From: Cladochytrium replicatum
Taxonomy: Eukaryota; Chytridiomycota; Chytridiomycetes; Cladochytriales; Cladochytriaceae
Direction: 5' to 3'
DNA length: 64,000 nucleotides
NCBI GenBank assembly: GCA_025526935.1
Contig: JAHLKD010000055.1
Location: 248,001 to 312,000, forward strand
In this document: positions 17,927 through 30,843 of the stretch, one piece after another
Layout: every line of letters begins with the position of its first letter
Position numbering within the stretch: the stretch's first letter is position 1
The notes under the pieces: model-generated
The model's input: the letters and a program-made list of their open reading frames with translations, nothing else
What the model was told of the DNA's origin: nothing
Database searches by the model: none
Position numbers and translations under genes: made by a program

Positions 17927-17978
17927 ATCGATAGGTTCATTTATTCTCTTAGCTGGTTTAGTACCCCAACCGTCTGAA

Positions 17979-18350
17979 CTATGAAGACGATGTTGATGCT
18001 GCTCTTTGTATCCGAGATGGCTCTTGCCTACATAAATTGATCAGAATATCATAAGTCCACCAATGCATTTCCACTCACCCTTTCTGGGATCCCATGCATT
18101 TCACGAACAGGGAAAACCCTTCCCACACCCTGTCCATAGACACCACCGAGTCGAAGAAATCCTCGAGGTGTGCATTGCATCGGTGTGGCCTCATCTTTTT
18201 CATCGCCTCATCGAATGCTCTGCAATTTCTAGGTTTCAGGCTAATCTTCGAATATGATTCCTCGGGGAATTACCCGACACCGAACTGCTGATCTACACGC
18301 AGCCGTCTCAATTCCAAATCGCTCAGCTTCCGTTCCGAGCTCCCGGTCAT
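17979..18350 (-). CDS. Small hypothetical protein, about 95 aa, three exons
   Basis: Not recognised. The ATG at 18350 opens MTGSSERKLSDLELRRLR. Splicing 18350-18274 to 18240-18079 removes a 33-nt stretch with GT-AG ends that contains a stop, and gives a charged helical segment CRAFDEAMKKMRPHRC followed by WEGFSLFVKCMGSQKG. A third exon adds a short Ser-rich tail ending at 17979. The Cys spacing and aromatic residues are loosely like small CHCH/CMC1 mitochondrial proteins, but the paired CX9C motifs are incomplete, so no function is proposed. It starts 124 bp from the IDP1 ATG in the opposite direction, which supports a real promoter between them. The 33-nt intron is unusually short. Confidence 0.4.
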
Positions 18351-18474
18351 TGCAAGGTTGACTAACTTTTTCTATAATGGAACACCCACCCGTGCGTGGC
18401 TGAGACCCCATCTTTGTGTGCTGTGCAGCTGATCATCACCCGAAAGAATTCCCTGAAAAATCTCTGCAAGTGAT
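18351..18474. promoter_or_regulatory. Candidate bidirectional promoter (small gene / IDP1)
   Basis: The 124-bp interval between divergent start codons at 18350 (-) and 18475 (+). No TATA box or named motif was identified. Inferred from gene orientation only, and it depends on the small gene being real. Confidence 0.3.
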
Positions 18475-20474
18475 ATGTGGAAGGCATCCCTACGATCCGC
18501 TGCAAAGCCTGTTCCACGCTCGCACACATTGGCGGTGCGTTCGCAGGCTGCATGCATCAGCCCTGCATTCAATCGCTACTCGTCCTCTTCCATCAAGCGA
18601 GTGCAGGTTGCCAACCCCGTTGTGGGTAAGCATGTTTTGCATGTGATGTGGTTCGAAACAATGTGCTTACTGAAGGTTGTATTGCTTTGCTTATCGGATC
18701 CGTGCAGAACTCGATGGTATGGTGGAACAGAGCTTGTGCGTAGTCTGATTGTGAATGACTCATTTGTGGATGTTAATTGTAGGTGATGAAATGACGAGGA
18801 TCCTGTGGGCATGGATTAAGGAGCGTCTCATTCTTCCCTTTTTGGACTTGGACATCAAGTACTACGACCTTGGGATCGAGTACCGAGACAAGGTGAGAGA
18901 TGGTTTGGAAGTCTTCACGGGGAGTCGCTGACGCCTGTGACAGACGGGCGACCAAGTTACTATTGATGCTGCAAGGGCAATTCAGAAGTACAATGTTGGG
19001 TGAGTGGACCAAGTTCACAACTTCACACGAGAGGTGAATCTAGCTTAATCTAACCTTGCAGAATCAAGTGCGCGACAATCACCCCTGACGAGCAGCGTGT
19101 CGAAGGTTTTTCAGAAACAAAAGATGGGCTGAGGTTTGATTGTCTTACCATCAGATTGTTGTAGAATTCCACCTGAAAGAGATGTGGAAGTCACCAAATG
19201 GGACGATCCGCAACATTCTTGGAGGAACGGTGTTCCGCGAGCCGATCCTTCTCAATAACGTTCCCCGTATCGTACCAGGTTGGACCCAACCCATCGTGAT
19301 CGGCCGACACGCATTCGGCGACCAATATCGTGCGACCGACATCGTTGTCCCCGAGGCTGGCACATTTGAAATGGTGTTCAAACCTCAGTCTGGTGGGCCA
19401 GACAAGGTATTCCGAGTGTTTGAGTTCAAGGGTCCAGGGGTTGCCATGTCAATGTACAACTTGGACGAGGTACGCAAAGTGCAGACTAACTCTGTCATTC
19501 ATGCTGATATAGTTCTGTCTCTGCTTAATCAGTCTATCATTGGATTCGCGCACAGCTGTTTCCAGATGGCTTTGGCCAAGAAGCAGCCGCTCTTCCTCAG
19601 TACAAAGAACACTATCTTGAAGCGCTACGACGGGCGTTTCAAGGACATCTTTGAGAACATTTATCAGACGTAAGAGAAATGGTAATTGAAGTTCCCCAAT
19701 GACTAACAAGTTAAAGTGAGTACAAGGCACGCTTCGATGAGAACAAGATCTACTATGAGCATCGCCTGATCGACGACATGGTTGCCCAAATGCTCAAATC
19801 TCATGGTGGCTTTGTGTGGGCAACCAAGAACTATGACGGGTAATCTATCAGCTGAATTTCAATTATTGGGATCCTCATTCGAATGCTTAGAGATGTGCAG
19901 TCGGACATTTTGGCTCAGGGCTACGGCTCGCTTGGATTGATGACCTCAATTCTGATCACCCCTGATGGACGAACTGTCGAGTCTGAAGCGGCGCATGGGA
20001 CTGTCACCAGTTGAGCTCGATAAATTAATATCTAAACATCATTCGCTGATACACGCTTTTCAAGGGCATTATCGTGAGCACCAAAAGGGCAAGGAGACCA
20101 GGTTGGTTTGGATGATTGATTTTGGTAAATCATGGCTAACGGGGTTTCTCGCTATCTATAGCACAAACTCGATTGCGTCTATCTTTGCTTGGACGCGTGG
20201 TCTGGAGCACCGTGCGAAACTCGACGGAAACGGTGAGCTTGCAAAGTTCACCCACGACCTTGAACGGGCGTGCATCGACTCCGTAGAATTGGACAACGTG
20301 ATGACCAAGGATCTTTCACTTGCGATTCACGGTGAAAGGTGGGTTTCGTAATCTCATACGCCGGGTAACTGAATTGTTTTTTGTTCATTTAGCATGAAGA
20401 GGGAACACTGGGTGACCAGCAAAGAGTTCATTGACAATGTCGCTCGCAGGTTGATTGCTGCGAGATCCTCTTGA
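18475..20474 (+). CDS. IDP1: Mitochondrial NADP-dependent isocitrate dehydrogenase
   Basis: Oxidatively decarboxylates isocitrate to 2-oxoglutarate, producing NADPH. The ATG at 18475 starts a basic, Ser/Ala-rich stretch of about 40 residues ([20 protein letters not shown]) typical of a mitochondrial presequence, followed by [22 protein letters not shown]. The join uses a 9-nt exon at 18708-18716 flanked by introns 18626-18707 and 18717-18782. Further motifs: [30 protein letters not shown], the core [63 protein letters not shown] and [17 protein letters not shown]. The final exon ends [16 protein letters not shown]. At least nine introns; every family motif is intact. No peroxisomal C-terminal signal. 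Confidence 0.92.
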
Positions 20475-21472
20475 TTTGATTTGTGACGAGAACTGTGAAG
20501 GACCCTGGATACTTTTTCACGCTGCAAACCTGCAACACTCTTCTCTCTGTGTGCTAATAGTCGTGGTTTACTTTCAGAAAGCGTATCTCTGTATCGCGTT
20601 AGAACCTTTTGGCAAAAAAACAATAAAATTGAACCTTTGAATAAGGTTGATACAGTCTCTGCTATCTAACATCGAGTTGATCCTCCTTTACATCAGCTTG
20701 GTGCAGACTCTCACCTGATGCCCTATTGCTTGATTAGGAAACTAGTTTGCCTAAAGCTCCTTCCTAATTTCGCCATCGACTCCGCTCTACCTCTACCAAT
20801 GGCTGCCCAACATCCGTGATCGGCCCTTGTGGTTATTAGCTCACATCAGTGGGCTCCCGCCTGTCCCAACTCCGCTGCAGACGAACTGGCAACCTGGCTG
20901 CAAAGGGAACTGTAACAAGATGTTGGCGGACGCTACTGTAGTTGCGGAGGCCGTACGCAACCATCACCTTGCACCCTTGGTATTAGCGTTGCTCTCTGAA
21001 GCTCAGCATGTCTTTCCCAACCTTCCGGTCGGCGTGCGGCGCTAGTGCTAGCGACATACTTTAATATACAAACCTTTACGATCAAAGCTTCACACAAAGA
21101 CACAATGTTGGATCCTTGTAAGTGCATTGACATATTTCCATCGTTGTTTGAAGTCTCATTTTCATCGGAACAGCGTTTGAACCATTGCCTTTGTGCAATT
21201 AGTCAACATTCCAGATGACAATAACCCTGACTTTTTCGATTTACTGCAGGAGCATTTCAACGACGAGAGCATGTTTTGGACGTTATGTTTCTGATTTTTT
21301 GTAGAAGTTCGCATCTGTACAGATGTGGTAAATAAACTTTAAAAGCGAAACATTTCTCGGCTATCGCAAGCCAATGAATGGTGAGGCATCCAACGTGTCC
21401 ACCTGGCACGGTCGATTCTAGAGGTCACTGTACATCAATGTGAGGGCTCCACGCAATGGAGCTGCTGATCTA
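20475..21472. other. Intergenic, no gene recognised
   Basis: About 1 kb between the IDP1 stop and the stop of the next minus-strand gene. It holds an AATAAA near 20621, a plausible IDP1 polyadenylation signal. Nothing else is supported. Confidence 0.4.
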
Positions 21473-21838
21473 TTAAAATTTCAATGAGACAGTTCTTATG
21501 AAGGTTTTGTAAACATACTCATATCGTGTCCAACTATCGGCGTCAATGCTCACAGGAACTTCCTTGCGCTCATCCTTGTTTGTTATCCACAGTCTTTCTG
21601 TGATGAGGCAAGAGAGTATATCGACGTGGATACTACCCCCATCAATGCTGCCTAAAGCTTGAATGACTGCATTGTTAATGACGGCTCTTAACAACGAGTT
21701 GTCCAAATGACCAGGACAAGAAGTTGGCTGATACGTTCTGAAGAAACGTAAAGCAAATTTTTCCGTCGTTGCAAGATACTTACAGGCGTATTTTGAGATA
21801 AAACCATTCGCAAGTGTTAAGTGTAAACTTCCAAACAT
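21473..21838 (-). CDS. Hypothetical protein, about 107 aa, two exons
   Basis: Read on the minus strand from the ATG at 21838. An intron from about 21779 to 21738 (GTATCT..CAG) joins FISKYAC to KTYQPTSCPGHLDNSLLR. The middle (LLRAVINNAVIQALGSIDGG followed by VDILS) has the helix-then-strand look of the small RNase P/MRP proteins Rpp14/Pop5, but the C-terminal half does not help and the likeness is weak. An alternative 3' splice near 21545 would change the end. The gene starts 158 bp from the divergent KIN1 start. Called coding mainly because the spliced frame stays open and the composition is protein-like. Confidence 0.35.
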   Translation of the reverse strand: MFGSLHLTLANGFISKYACKYLATTEKFALRFFRTYQPTSCPGHLDNSLLRAVINNAVIQALGSIDGGSIHVDILSCLITERLWITNKDERKEVPVSIDADSWTRYEYVYKTFIRTVSLKF

Positions 21839-21996
21839 TTTTAGATCCCCGAAATTGTCGACTCCTCACGTGCTTTCCAAATATGGTAATTGCGTGGATT
21901 GCTACTTTTGCTCTTCCAATCAAGTTCCGGGGTTGAATTGGACAAGAATCGCTGCTCGACAAAAAGAAATAAGCTAGTATAAAATAGCTGGTTAAA

Positions 21997-24502
<2,506 letters not shown>

Positions 24503-24664
24503 TCGCAAGATGACATCGATGTATTCGATCCATGGTATCCAAATAGCATTATATGCGACTATATCTTGATTGGTAGAACTATTATATCCCCATGTTACTA
24601 TGTTATTAATACAAACAACACTGCTGTCGTCCCACACCAAGCTACTATTCTGGTTATCATCCCA

Positions 24665-26905
24665 ATGGGGCTATCTGATCCTATCATCGCCGCTGCTGTC
24701 GCTGCTGCTACCGCCGCAGTAGATACAGCAACTGAAGTTGTCACAACAACTGACGAATATACGGATCATGGAGGACACCCCGCAGGAAGCACTGACCTAG
24801 CACACGCAAGCGATGGAACTCATCAGCTTTTCATGCGCGCGGCGGTGATGCTATCGCTCATTCTAGTTTCGATGCACATAAACGGATTTCTTCATCACAA
24901 GAAGTTCAACTATCTCGGTGAATCCGCCGTAACCATTATTCTTGGTACGGAAGACCTGATCGTTGCTTCCAATCAAAAGTTCTGACTGGATTATGATCAA
25001 AGGCCTTTTTGTTGCAACAGTCTGGCGATTTATTGACAGTGACGACCAAGCGAAGACCATCCAGCTCTCATCAAACCTTTTCTATATGGTTCTTCTCCCA
25101 CCTATCATTTTCGAGGTATGACAGCAACGAAGTTTAACTTTTGCTATCTCAACCTGTTCCCAGGCTGGCTTTACTCTTCAGAAGGTTGCATTTTTTCGGA
25201 ACTTGCGATCCATCGTGTCCCTTGCGTTCGTCGGTGCACTCTTCTCTACATTCCTAACATCAACGTTGATGTACTTCTTCTCAAAGCTGACTAAAACCCA
25301 CTGGTCGTTTGTTGAATCGCTGGTCTTCGGATCCTTGATTTCATCAACAGACCCGGTTACAGTTCTTTCTCTCTTACCATCAAACGTGGACAAAAACCTC
25401 TATATGCTTATTTTCGGAGAATCTGCCTTGAATGATGCGGTATCGATCATTTTGTTCAGATTCTTCACCGACCTTGCGGATCCCAAGATGAGGTTGTCAG
25501 TTTCCTCATTCTTTATACTTGTTTTGCAGTCGGCGGGAGTCTTTATTGGATCAACTATAGTTGGTTTCGCTGTGGCGGTCCTGTTTGCTCTTCTCACGAA
25601 ACACATCCGCTTCATGCACGACCAGCCGATATACGAAACTACGATGTTGTTCATCTTTGCATACCTCTCATACCTCCTTGCCGATATCTTGTCTCTAACT
25701 GGTATCATATCCATTTTCTTTTGCGGCATAGGAATGTCATACTATGCAATGAATAACGTTACTAAGAAGGCCAAGTCATCCGTCAAGGTAAGCTCGATAT
25801 CACTTGGTGTTCTAAAGAGGCCAAAATGCATATGTTTGGATAGGTTTTGCTCAGGTTTCTGTCCAGTACTTGCGAAGGATTCGTGTTTCTCTACCTGGGT
25901 CTCGGGCTTCTGTCTTTTGGCGGTCAAACCGTTTATGATCCGGTCTTGATCGTATTTTCGTTTGTAAGATCGAACGACACATTCCTCCAGCGGATCTGAC
26001 ACTCTTTCTAGCTCACAATCATGATCTCTCGTTGCCACGTATTTCTCCTTATCGGTCTTGGGTGGATTCTCCCGGGTGGCTCAAGGGTACCCTGGAACCA
26101 CGCGACGTTGATCTGGTGGTCTGGTCTTCGAGGTGCTGTCGCTTTTGCACTTGGTGTGAGTTTCTCCGAGCACCCAGTTTTCGACGCCGATATTAAGGGC
26201 CAAATATTTGGAACTACTGTGATGACCGTTGTGCTCACGGTGATGATCTTTGGAGGTTTCACACCTGCGATGCTCAAAGGTCTCAAGATTATAAGACCAG
26301 AAGATGCTGCAGCCGCAAACTCCCACGAGCTTATCGAGAAGAAATTGGCAGGACATGTGCAGGCGGTCGACCCCGAAAAACAAGGTGTTTTAACTGAGGA
26401 GGAGATAAATGCACACGGATTGAAAGGCTTGCCACGAATTCAAACAACCAAGAATCAGGGCCAGATGTATCAAGAGCTGGACGACCATGGGGATGTTGAA
26501 GAACAGGAAATGCAGCCCAACACCGCCGATTTGAGGAAGCCCGAGCTTGGATGGCTCCACATGCTTGACATGAGGTAAAGGGCTAACAGAACAGAATCGT
26601 GGATATAATGTCTCATTTATGCTCTGTCTCGCAGGATCCGTCCTTACCTCACGGTCGATAACAACGCCGTCGCTGGCAATGAAGCGATTTTGCCACAGAA
26701 TCGTCTGCATAATAGTTCTGCCTCACCGTCGCACTCGCTTGGTTCAGGTTCCACTCCATCGACCAAAGCCAGCCTATCGGGAGGTTACGATTCTCCTGGA
26801 AAACACATCGATATGGATCATTTCCTGGACGACTCTGACACCGTCCGCTTAATTGCACCAGCGAAGCAAGATACCACCATCCAGCTCCAAGAGCTGGACA
26901 AATAA
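24665..26905 (+). CDS. Na+(K+)/H+ exchanger, endosomal/NHX type
   Basis: Multi-pass CPA1 antiporter of endosomal or vacuolar membranes that exchanges luminal protons for Na+ or K+. Six exons join in frame (24665-24944, 25003-25115, 25164-25787, 25844-25963, 26012-26574, 26635-26905) to 656 residues. The start is the first in-frame ATG, after stops upstream. Signatures: LFYMVLLPPIIFEAGF, the SSTDPVTVL motif, the ion-binding FGESALNDAVSIILF (Asn-Asp, as in electroneutral exchangers), CEGFVFLYLGLG and WWSGLRGAVAFALG. About 11 hydrophobic segments precede a hydrophilic tail of about 190 residues rich in acidic and Ser residues. It resembles NHE6/7/9 and yeast Nhx1 more than plasma-membrane Nha1. 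Confidence 0.9.
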
Positions 26906-28310
26906 TGTTTGTTAAGACTTAATTGATTTCAGATGCAAAACAAGCGTCCCTTTTCTTATGATGCCTGCAAATAAACCTTAGGCTGCGTTCCACGGGAGTA
27001 TAACATGACAGATTTAAAGCTCAAAATGGTGTGTTCCGAAATTGCCTACTCATTGCTTGTCTGTAACGACCACCCATCTCGAGACCGATTTCTGTCCGCT
27101 GTTGAAAGGCACCAAATATTTGTCCTTCAGAGCCCTAGACACTTCCGCGACTTTCGATCCCTGAATCACAACTTCCAAAAGGCTCAACTATAGCCGATCC
27201 CTCGTCCACTTTTGGCGCACCAGGGTGTGAAGCCACTACATTCTAATGTCAGACTGGTTGGAAACCAACTTTGCAACGTAGGACCAACCCGAAGTGCTCG
27301 CAGCACATGCGATCTTCATTACCGAAGCAAATGCGAAAAGCTCGAGAACGGAAACTCGTGAAACTAACTTGTGAAACTAACTTCGCGTTGCGTCGCTCCA
27401 CGAGAATCTGTATTGGCTTGGCCGAGCCTTTCCTCACCACAGATATCGCGTGTTTTCCGTCCATCATCGGAATGTTGTCTTGTTGTGCCCTTTAGATTTT
27501 GCACATTGCTGTTGAGACTTTGCGGGCGGATATGTAGAAACTGGCTTACCTACATCTTCTCAGCGCAGTTTTCGACAATGTAATATCGTGGCATTGCCTC
27601 AATTGATTCACTTTCGCCATTCTTAAGCAAATTCTGGATGCTGCTTGTTCACACCAAGCACGACTGTGTCTCCCTTCATCTCCTTTGTCTTTAGCACACC
27701 TTTCTTGTCGTATGCTTTCAGAAAATTTCCGTTTTGTGGTTGTATGACGAATGAGGGTCGTTCCGTGCTTACGGCAGGGAAGGATGTGCTTTGAATAAAG
27801 ATTGCTCGAAGAAAGAGGGAAAACGTCTGTCGGATTCGCAGTCGCTAGGTGTTTAATAACCGCTGATTACAATGCGGTTTGGAAGAGTTGGTACATTTCA
27901 GCCGGGGATACTTTCTGCTTCTTGCTGATTATCTTTCTCTTCGCCAGGTTCAGTGTTTGAGCGGATCCTTTTTACTGTCGTTTTTACTGTCAAGACTAGC
28001 CGCTGAATCCGACGACGAATTGTATGCTGGACATTTTGTGCAGAATCGGTTTCTTTCTTCGACTTCTTTCTTGTCTAATTCCTGTCGACGATGTTCAAGT
28101 GGAGGTAGGGACTTATCGCCAAATTCCCTCAAACAGAGATCAGTGAAGTGTGGTGGAAACCATTGCTGCGTAACATAAAAGTACTGGAACGTGTGCAGTA
28201 TCTTTACACCTTCCACTCATACCACCGGTTAACCTTCATCCTTGCTTCCCAGGACCTCTCCAACAGCCAGCGCACAAGTTGAATAGCTAAAGCAGACCAA
28301 CTCGTATATT
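26906..28310. other. 1.4-kb intergenic region with unassigned minus-strand open stretches
   Basis: No gene can be supported. Two minus-strand stretches read protein-like: about 27631-27790 (NGNFLKAYDKKGVLKTKEM, then TVVLGVN) and about 27950-28180 (LREFGDKSLPPLEHRRQELD, then ERNRFCTKC). They could be exons of one unrecognised gene, or relics; no convincing start codon and linking splice sites were found. Confidence 0.3.
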
Positions 28311-28859
28311 ATGGACACATCTATGTCGAATGAAGCCTTTCGGATGTTCCTTCAACGCGATAGCGATCTCTCCTTTTTTGAAATCGTGGCATCAAATCTT
28401 ATGAGTCTCAATGAACTACCCGTCCTTGCCGAAAAGTTGATGACGTACCAACCTGCACGATCAGCCAAGCGATCCATAACAGCAGCATGCGTCAACATAA
28501 CTGGAGCAAGATATGCGACCTTCCACACAGTATACACTAAAACTATATGATCAACCATACCAGTAATGATTCATCCCTTCTTACCCGTTGGGTTGAGCCT
28601 TTCACTTTCCCGCGGGTGCCAAAACATAAGTTGCCCACCAACACGTTACAAGATAGTTGAAACACCCTCCGCTTCTGCATTCAAAGCAATCTTCGCAGCT
28701 TGGACATCCGCTTTGGAGGGGATTGCGTCAAGTACATCTGTTTGCGATGCCAAAGCAAACCAAATCGTGCAGTTTGTCCTCAGTCATTTGGCGTCCGAGC
28801 TAGTGGTTCACGGATATTGCTGCGGTGTGGCACGTACTGAGGCTTGCGTGGCTGCGTAG
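28311..28859 (+). pseudogene. Possible truncated gene, F-BAR-like fragments
   Basis: The ATG at 28311 opens a 79-codon frame. A separate frame from about 28600 to 28859 holds SAFKAIFAAWTSALEGIASS and IVQFVLSHLASEL, vaguely like the second helix of FCH/F-BAR domains (W at the position that follows the loop). The two cannot be joined with a convincing intron, and the second ends three bases before the next gene's start. Either a decayed fragment or an unrecognised short gene; low certainty. Confidence 0.2.
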
Positions 28860-28861
28860 CA

Positions 28862-30603
28862 ATGGGTTCTTCTGTTCACCTGAAAGGAATCGAGCTTATG
28901 GAACGGGCAGCCTATTTACTGGAAAAGATCGATGCCTGTGCTAAGATGTATCCCCGTATCGAAGGGATCGGGAAATTCCGCACCGCTGTGAGAGCTGAGC
29001 ATCGTTTTATTGAGAATGTGAGCATTTTGCGAAAATGTTTTGTTTACAAGCTAATTCTTTTTGGTTTTTGAAGCTAGTTTCGACCAACTCCGTTCGATCG
29101 ATGCATCTCGACTGCTCTAACATACCCAACCTGGAAGCTGTTCTGAGTGTTCTTCAGCGTGAGCTCGTGAAATTTCCGCGATCGCCATCTCGTCCAACTC
29201 CTCCCGTGGCAGTATTCAAACCGTTCGCATTCATTCATCAGAGAACGGGAGAACGTGACAGAGTCCGTGTCGATGTTGTCACTGATAGCGGCAGGGTGTG
29301 GATCAAGGTGAAAGCGTCGAGCATGAGGTCCACTGTCGCTGATCTCAATGCGGCTCAAGCAGAAGCTGATGCTGAAGAAGAGGAAAGTGATGACGATGAT
29401 GAATTTGATGATCCGTTCACCAACTCTGAATGGGACGTAGGTCAGAGTGATAGCAGTGATGAAGATGAGAATCTAGGGAGACCTTCGGTTTTCGATGTCG
29501 CAAGACGGCTACTCCATGCTGCGACTCAAAATCTTGTCGCTTACCAAGTACCAGAAGTTCGATTCTGTTTCATCCCACCGTCGGGCGAATCTGCCTTCAA
29601 CCTCGATCAACGGATCATTGACGGCCTGCAGAAAGTTGGTGCAACAATAGAATACGAATCTTACGCAGCTCTTGCATCAACACCGGCAGAGCCTGCGTCT
29701 CCCATAATTCTACTCCCACAGCAATCATCGAATGGGGGCGTTCGTTCCCCTGCACTTCCTCCGCTCGCCTGTCTCGGTAAATGTTCTCCAGCTTCATCAA
29801 TATTCACGGATGTCGTCAACCTCGACGTAACGACACTTGTCCTGCTCGCCTCAGATCTCCTCTATGACCTCTCAAACATTCCGGCAACATCGCTGACTGG
29901 TAACGATGCTCTTACTGCACAATACGAAGCGGAACTCCGTGCCCCGATTCTCCCATTGATCCGATCTACCATGTTCCGCCCTGCTCGTGATGACGACGAA
30001 TCAAACTCTGCAAAAGAACGATGCTCGGTTTGTGGTGTACTACTCGTGCCCCGTCGTGCCGTCGCATGCCAGACCGCTGTCGAGAAATTCCTCTCTATCC
30101 TGGACAAAATTGGAGGCCCGCGCGAAAAAGCCCGAGGTGCATCGTTGTTCGATCTAAGCGATCCTGCGTTAGACATCGGCGGACCACTTTCAGTTCTCCT
30201 TGGTGAAGATCCTCGAAACCTCGAAGGTCGCAACCCGGTTGGTGTGAAAGTCCAAGTTGTACCAGACACACCCTCTCAAGCTTTCCTTGCTCTCACGGGT
30301 AAGAAACTACCTACCTCTCCAAAGATTCAAGACTTCCACATCAAAGTATTTGGAACCGGAAACTCTTTGCTTGCTACAACAATCACAGCGAACACCTGGA
30401 TCTACCGGTCCTACACCGAACAACAGTCGGCGGCGTTGGCGGTTCGCGGGCGTGATATGGGCGAAGCGAAGGAAGGTGGAACAAGTTTGGACCTTTGTGT
30501 TTGGACGCACGATCCTAGGAGCTTGGTGGAGAAAAGGGTCTTTGAGGTCAAAAATGGTACATGGAAGGGTCGGCAAAAGAAAAAACAGGAGGAATCGAGT
30601 TGA
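28862..30603 (+). CDS. C7orf25/UPF0415 homologue (DUF1308)
   Basis: Conserved eukaryotic protein of unclear biochemical role. Exons 28862-29017 and 29074-30603 give 561 residues from the ATG MGSSVHLKGIELMERA. The N-terminal helical part (LLEKIDACAKMYPRIEGIGK, FRTAVRAEHRFIEN) continues after the intron into LVSTNSVRSMHLDCSNIPNL. The DUF1308 core contains RVDVVTDSGRVWIKVKA, an acidic loop (EEEESDDDDEFDDP), NLDVTTLVLLASDLLYDLSN, ACQTAVEKFLSILDKIGGP, VQVVPDTPSQAFLAL and FGTGNSLLATTITANTWIYRS, all in the same order as the human protein. It is longer than human C7orf25 because of the acidic loop and extra Pro/Ser text. Family match is strong; function is not established. Confidence 0.85.
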
Positions 30604-30639
30604 GACATTGGATTATAAGTTTCATTGCAATGTTTTCAG

Positions 30640-30843
30640 GCATAAAACCTACATGAATCTCCAGGCGGTTCTTAACTATCCTCACCTTCGCCATGTTCGT
30701 CTGCATCCTTGCTGCCTTCATCTTCGTCGTCATCGTCGGTATCCTCACTGTCTTCATCGGTATTCTCATAATCTTCAACCTCGATGGTCCACTTCTCCGC
30801 CACCAGTCAAGAACGACCGTGTATCCATTTTCTTTCCGAGCAA
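30640..30843 (-). pseudogene. Frameshifted 3' continuation of the repeat gene with acidic tail
   Basis: Beyond the stop at 30844, reading on the minus strand, the repeat resumes in another frame (NGYTVVLDWWRRSGPS, about 30780-30830). A third frame then gives a highly acidic end (NTDEDSEDTDDDDEDEGSK) closed by a stop near 30675. This looks like the original C-terminus, cut off by two small indels. An acidic tail is not itself proof, but uninterrupted Asp/Glu codons for about 40 codons are unlikely by chance. Confidence 0.45.

Noticed and set aside
24566-24664. N-terminal extension of the Na+/H+ exchanger
   Set aside because: The frame opens at a TTG; the first ATG in frame is at 24665, directly before a plausible N-terminus.
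28566-28859. F-BAR domain gene
   Set aside because: Only a weak resemblance in one helix; no join to the upstream frame. Listed as a low-confidence fragment rather than a gene.
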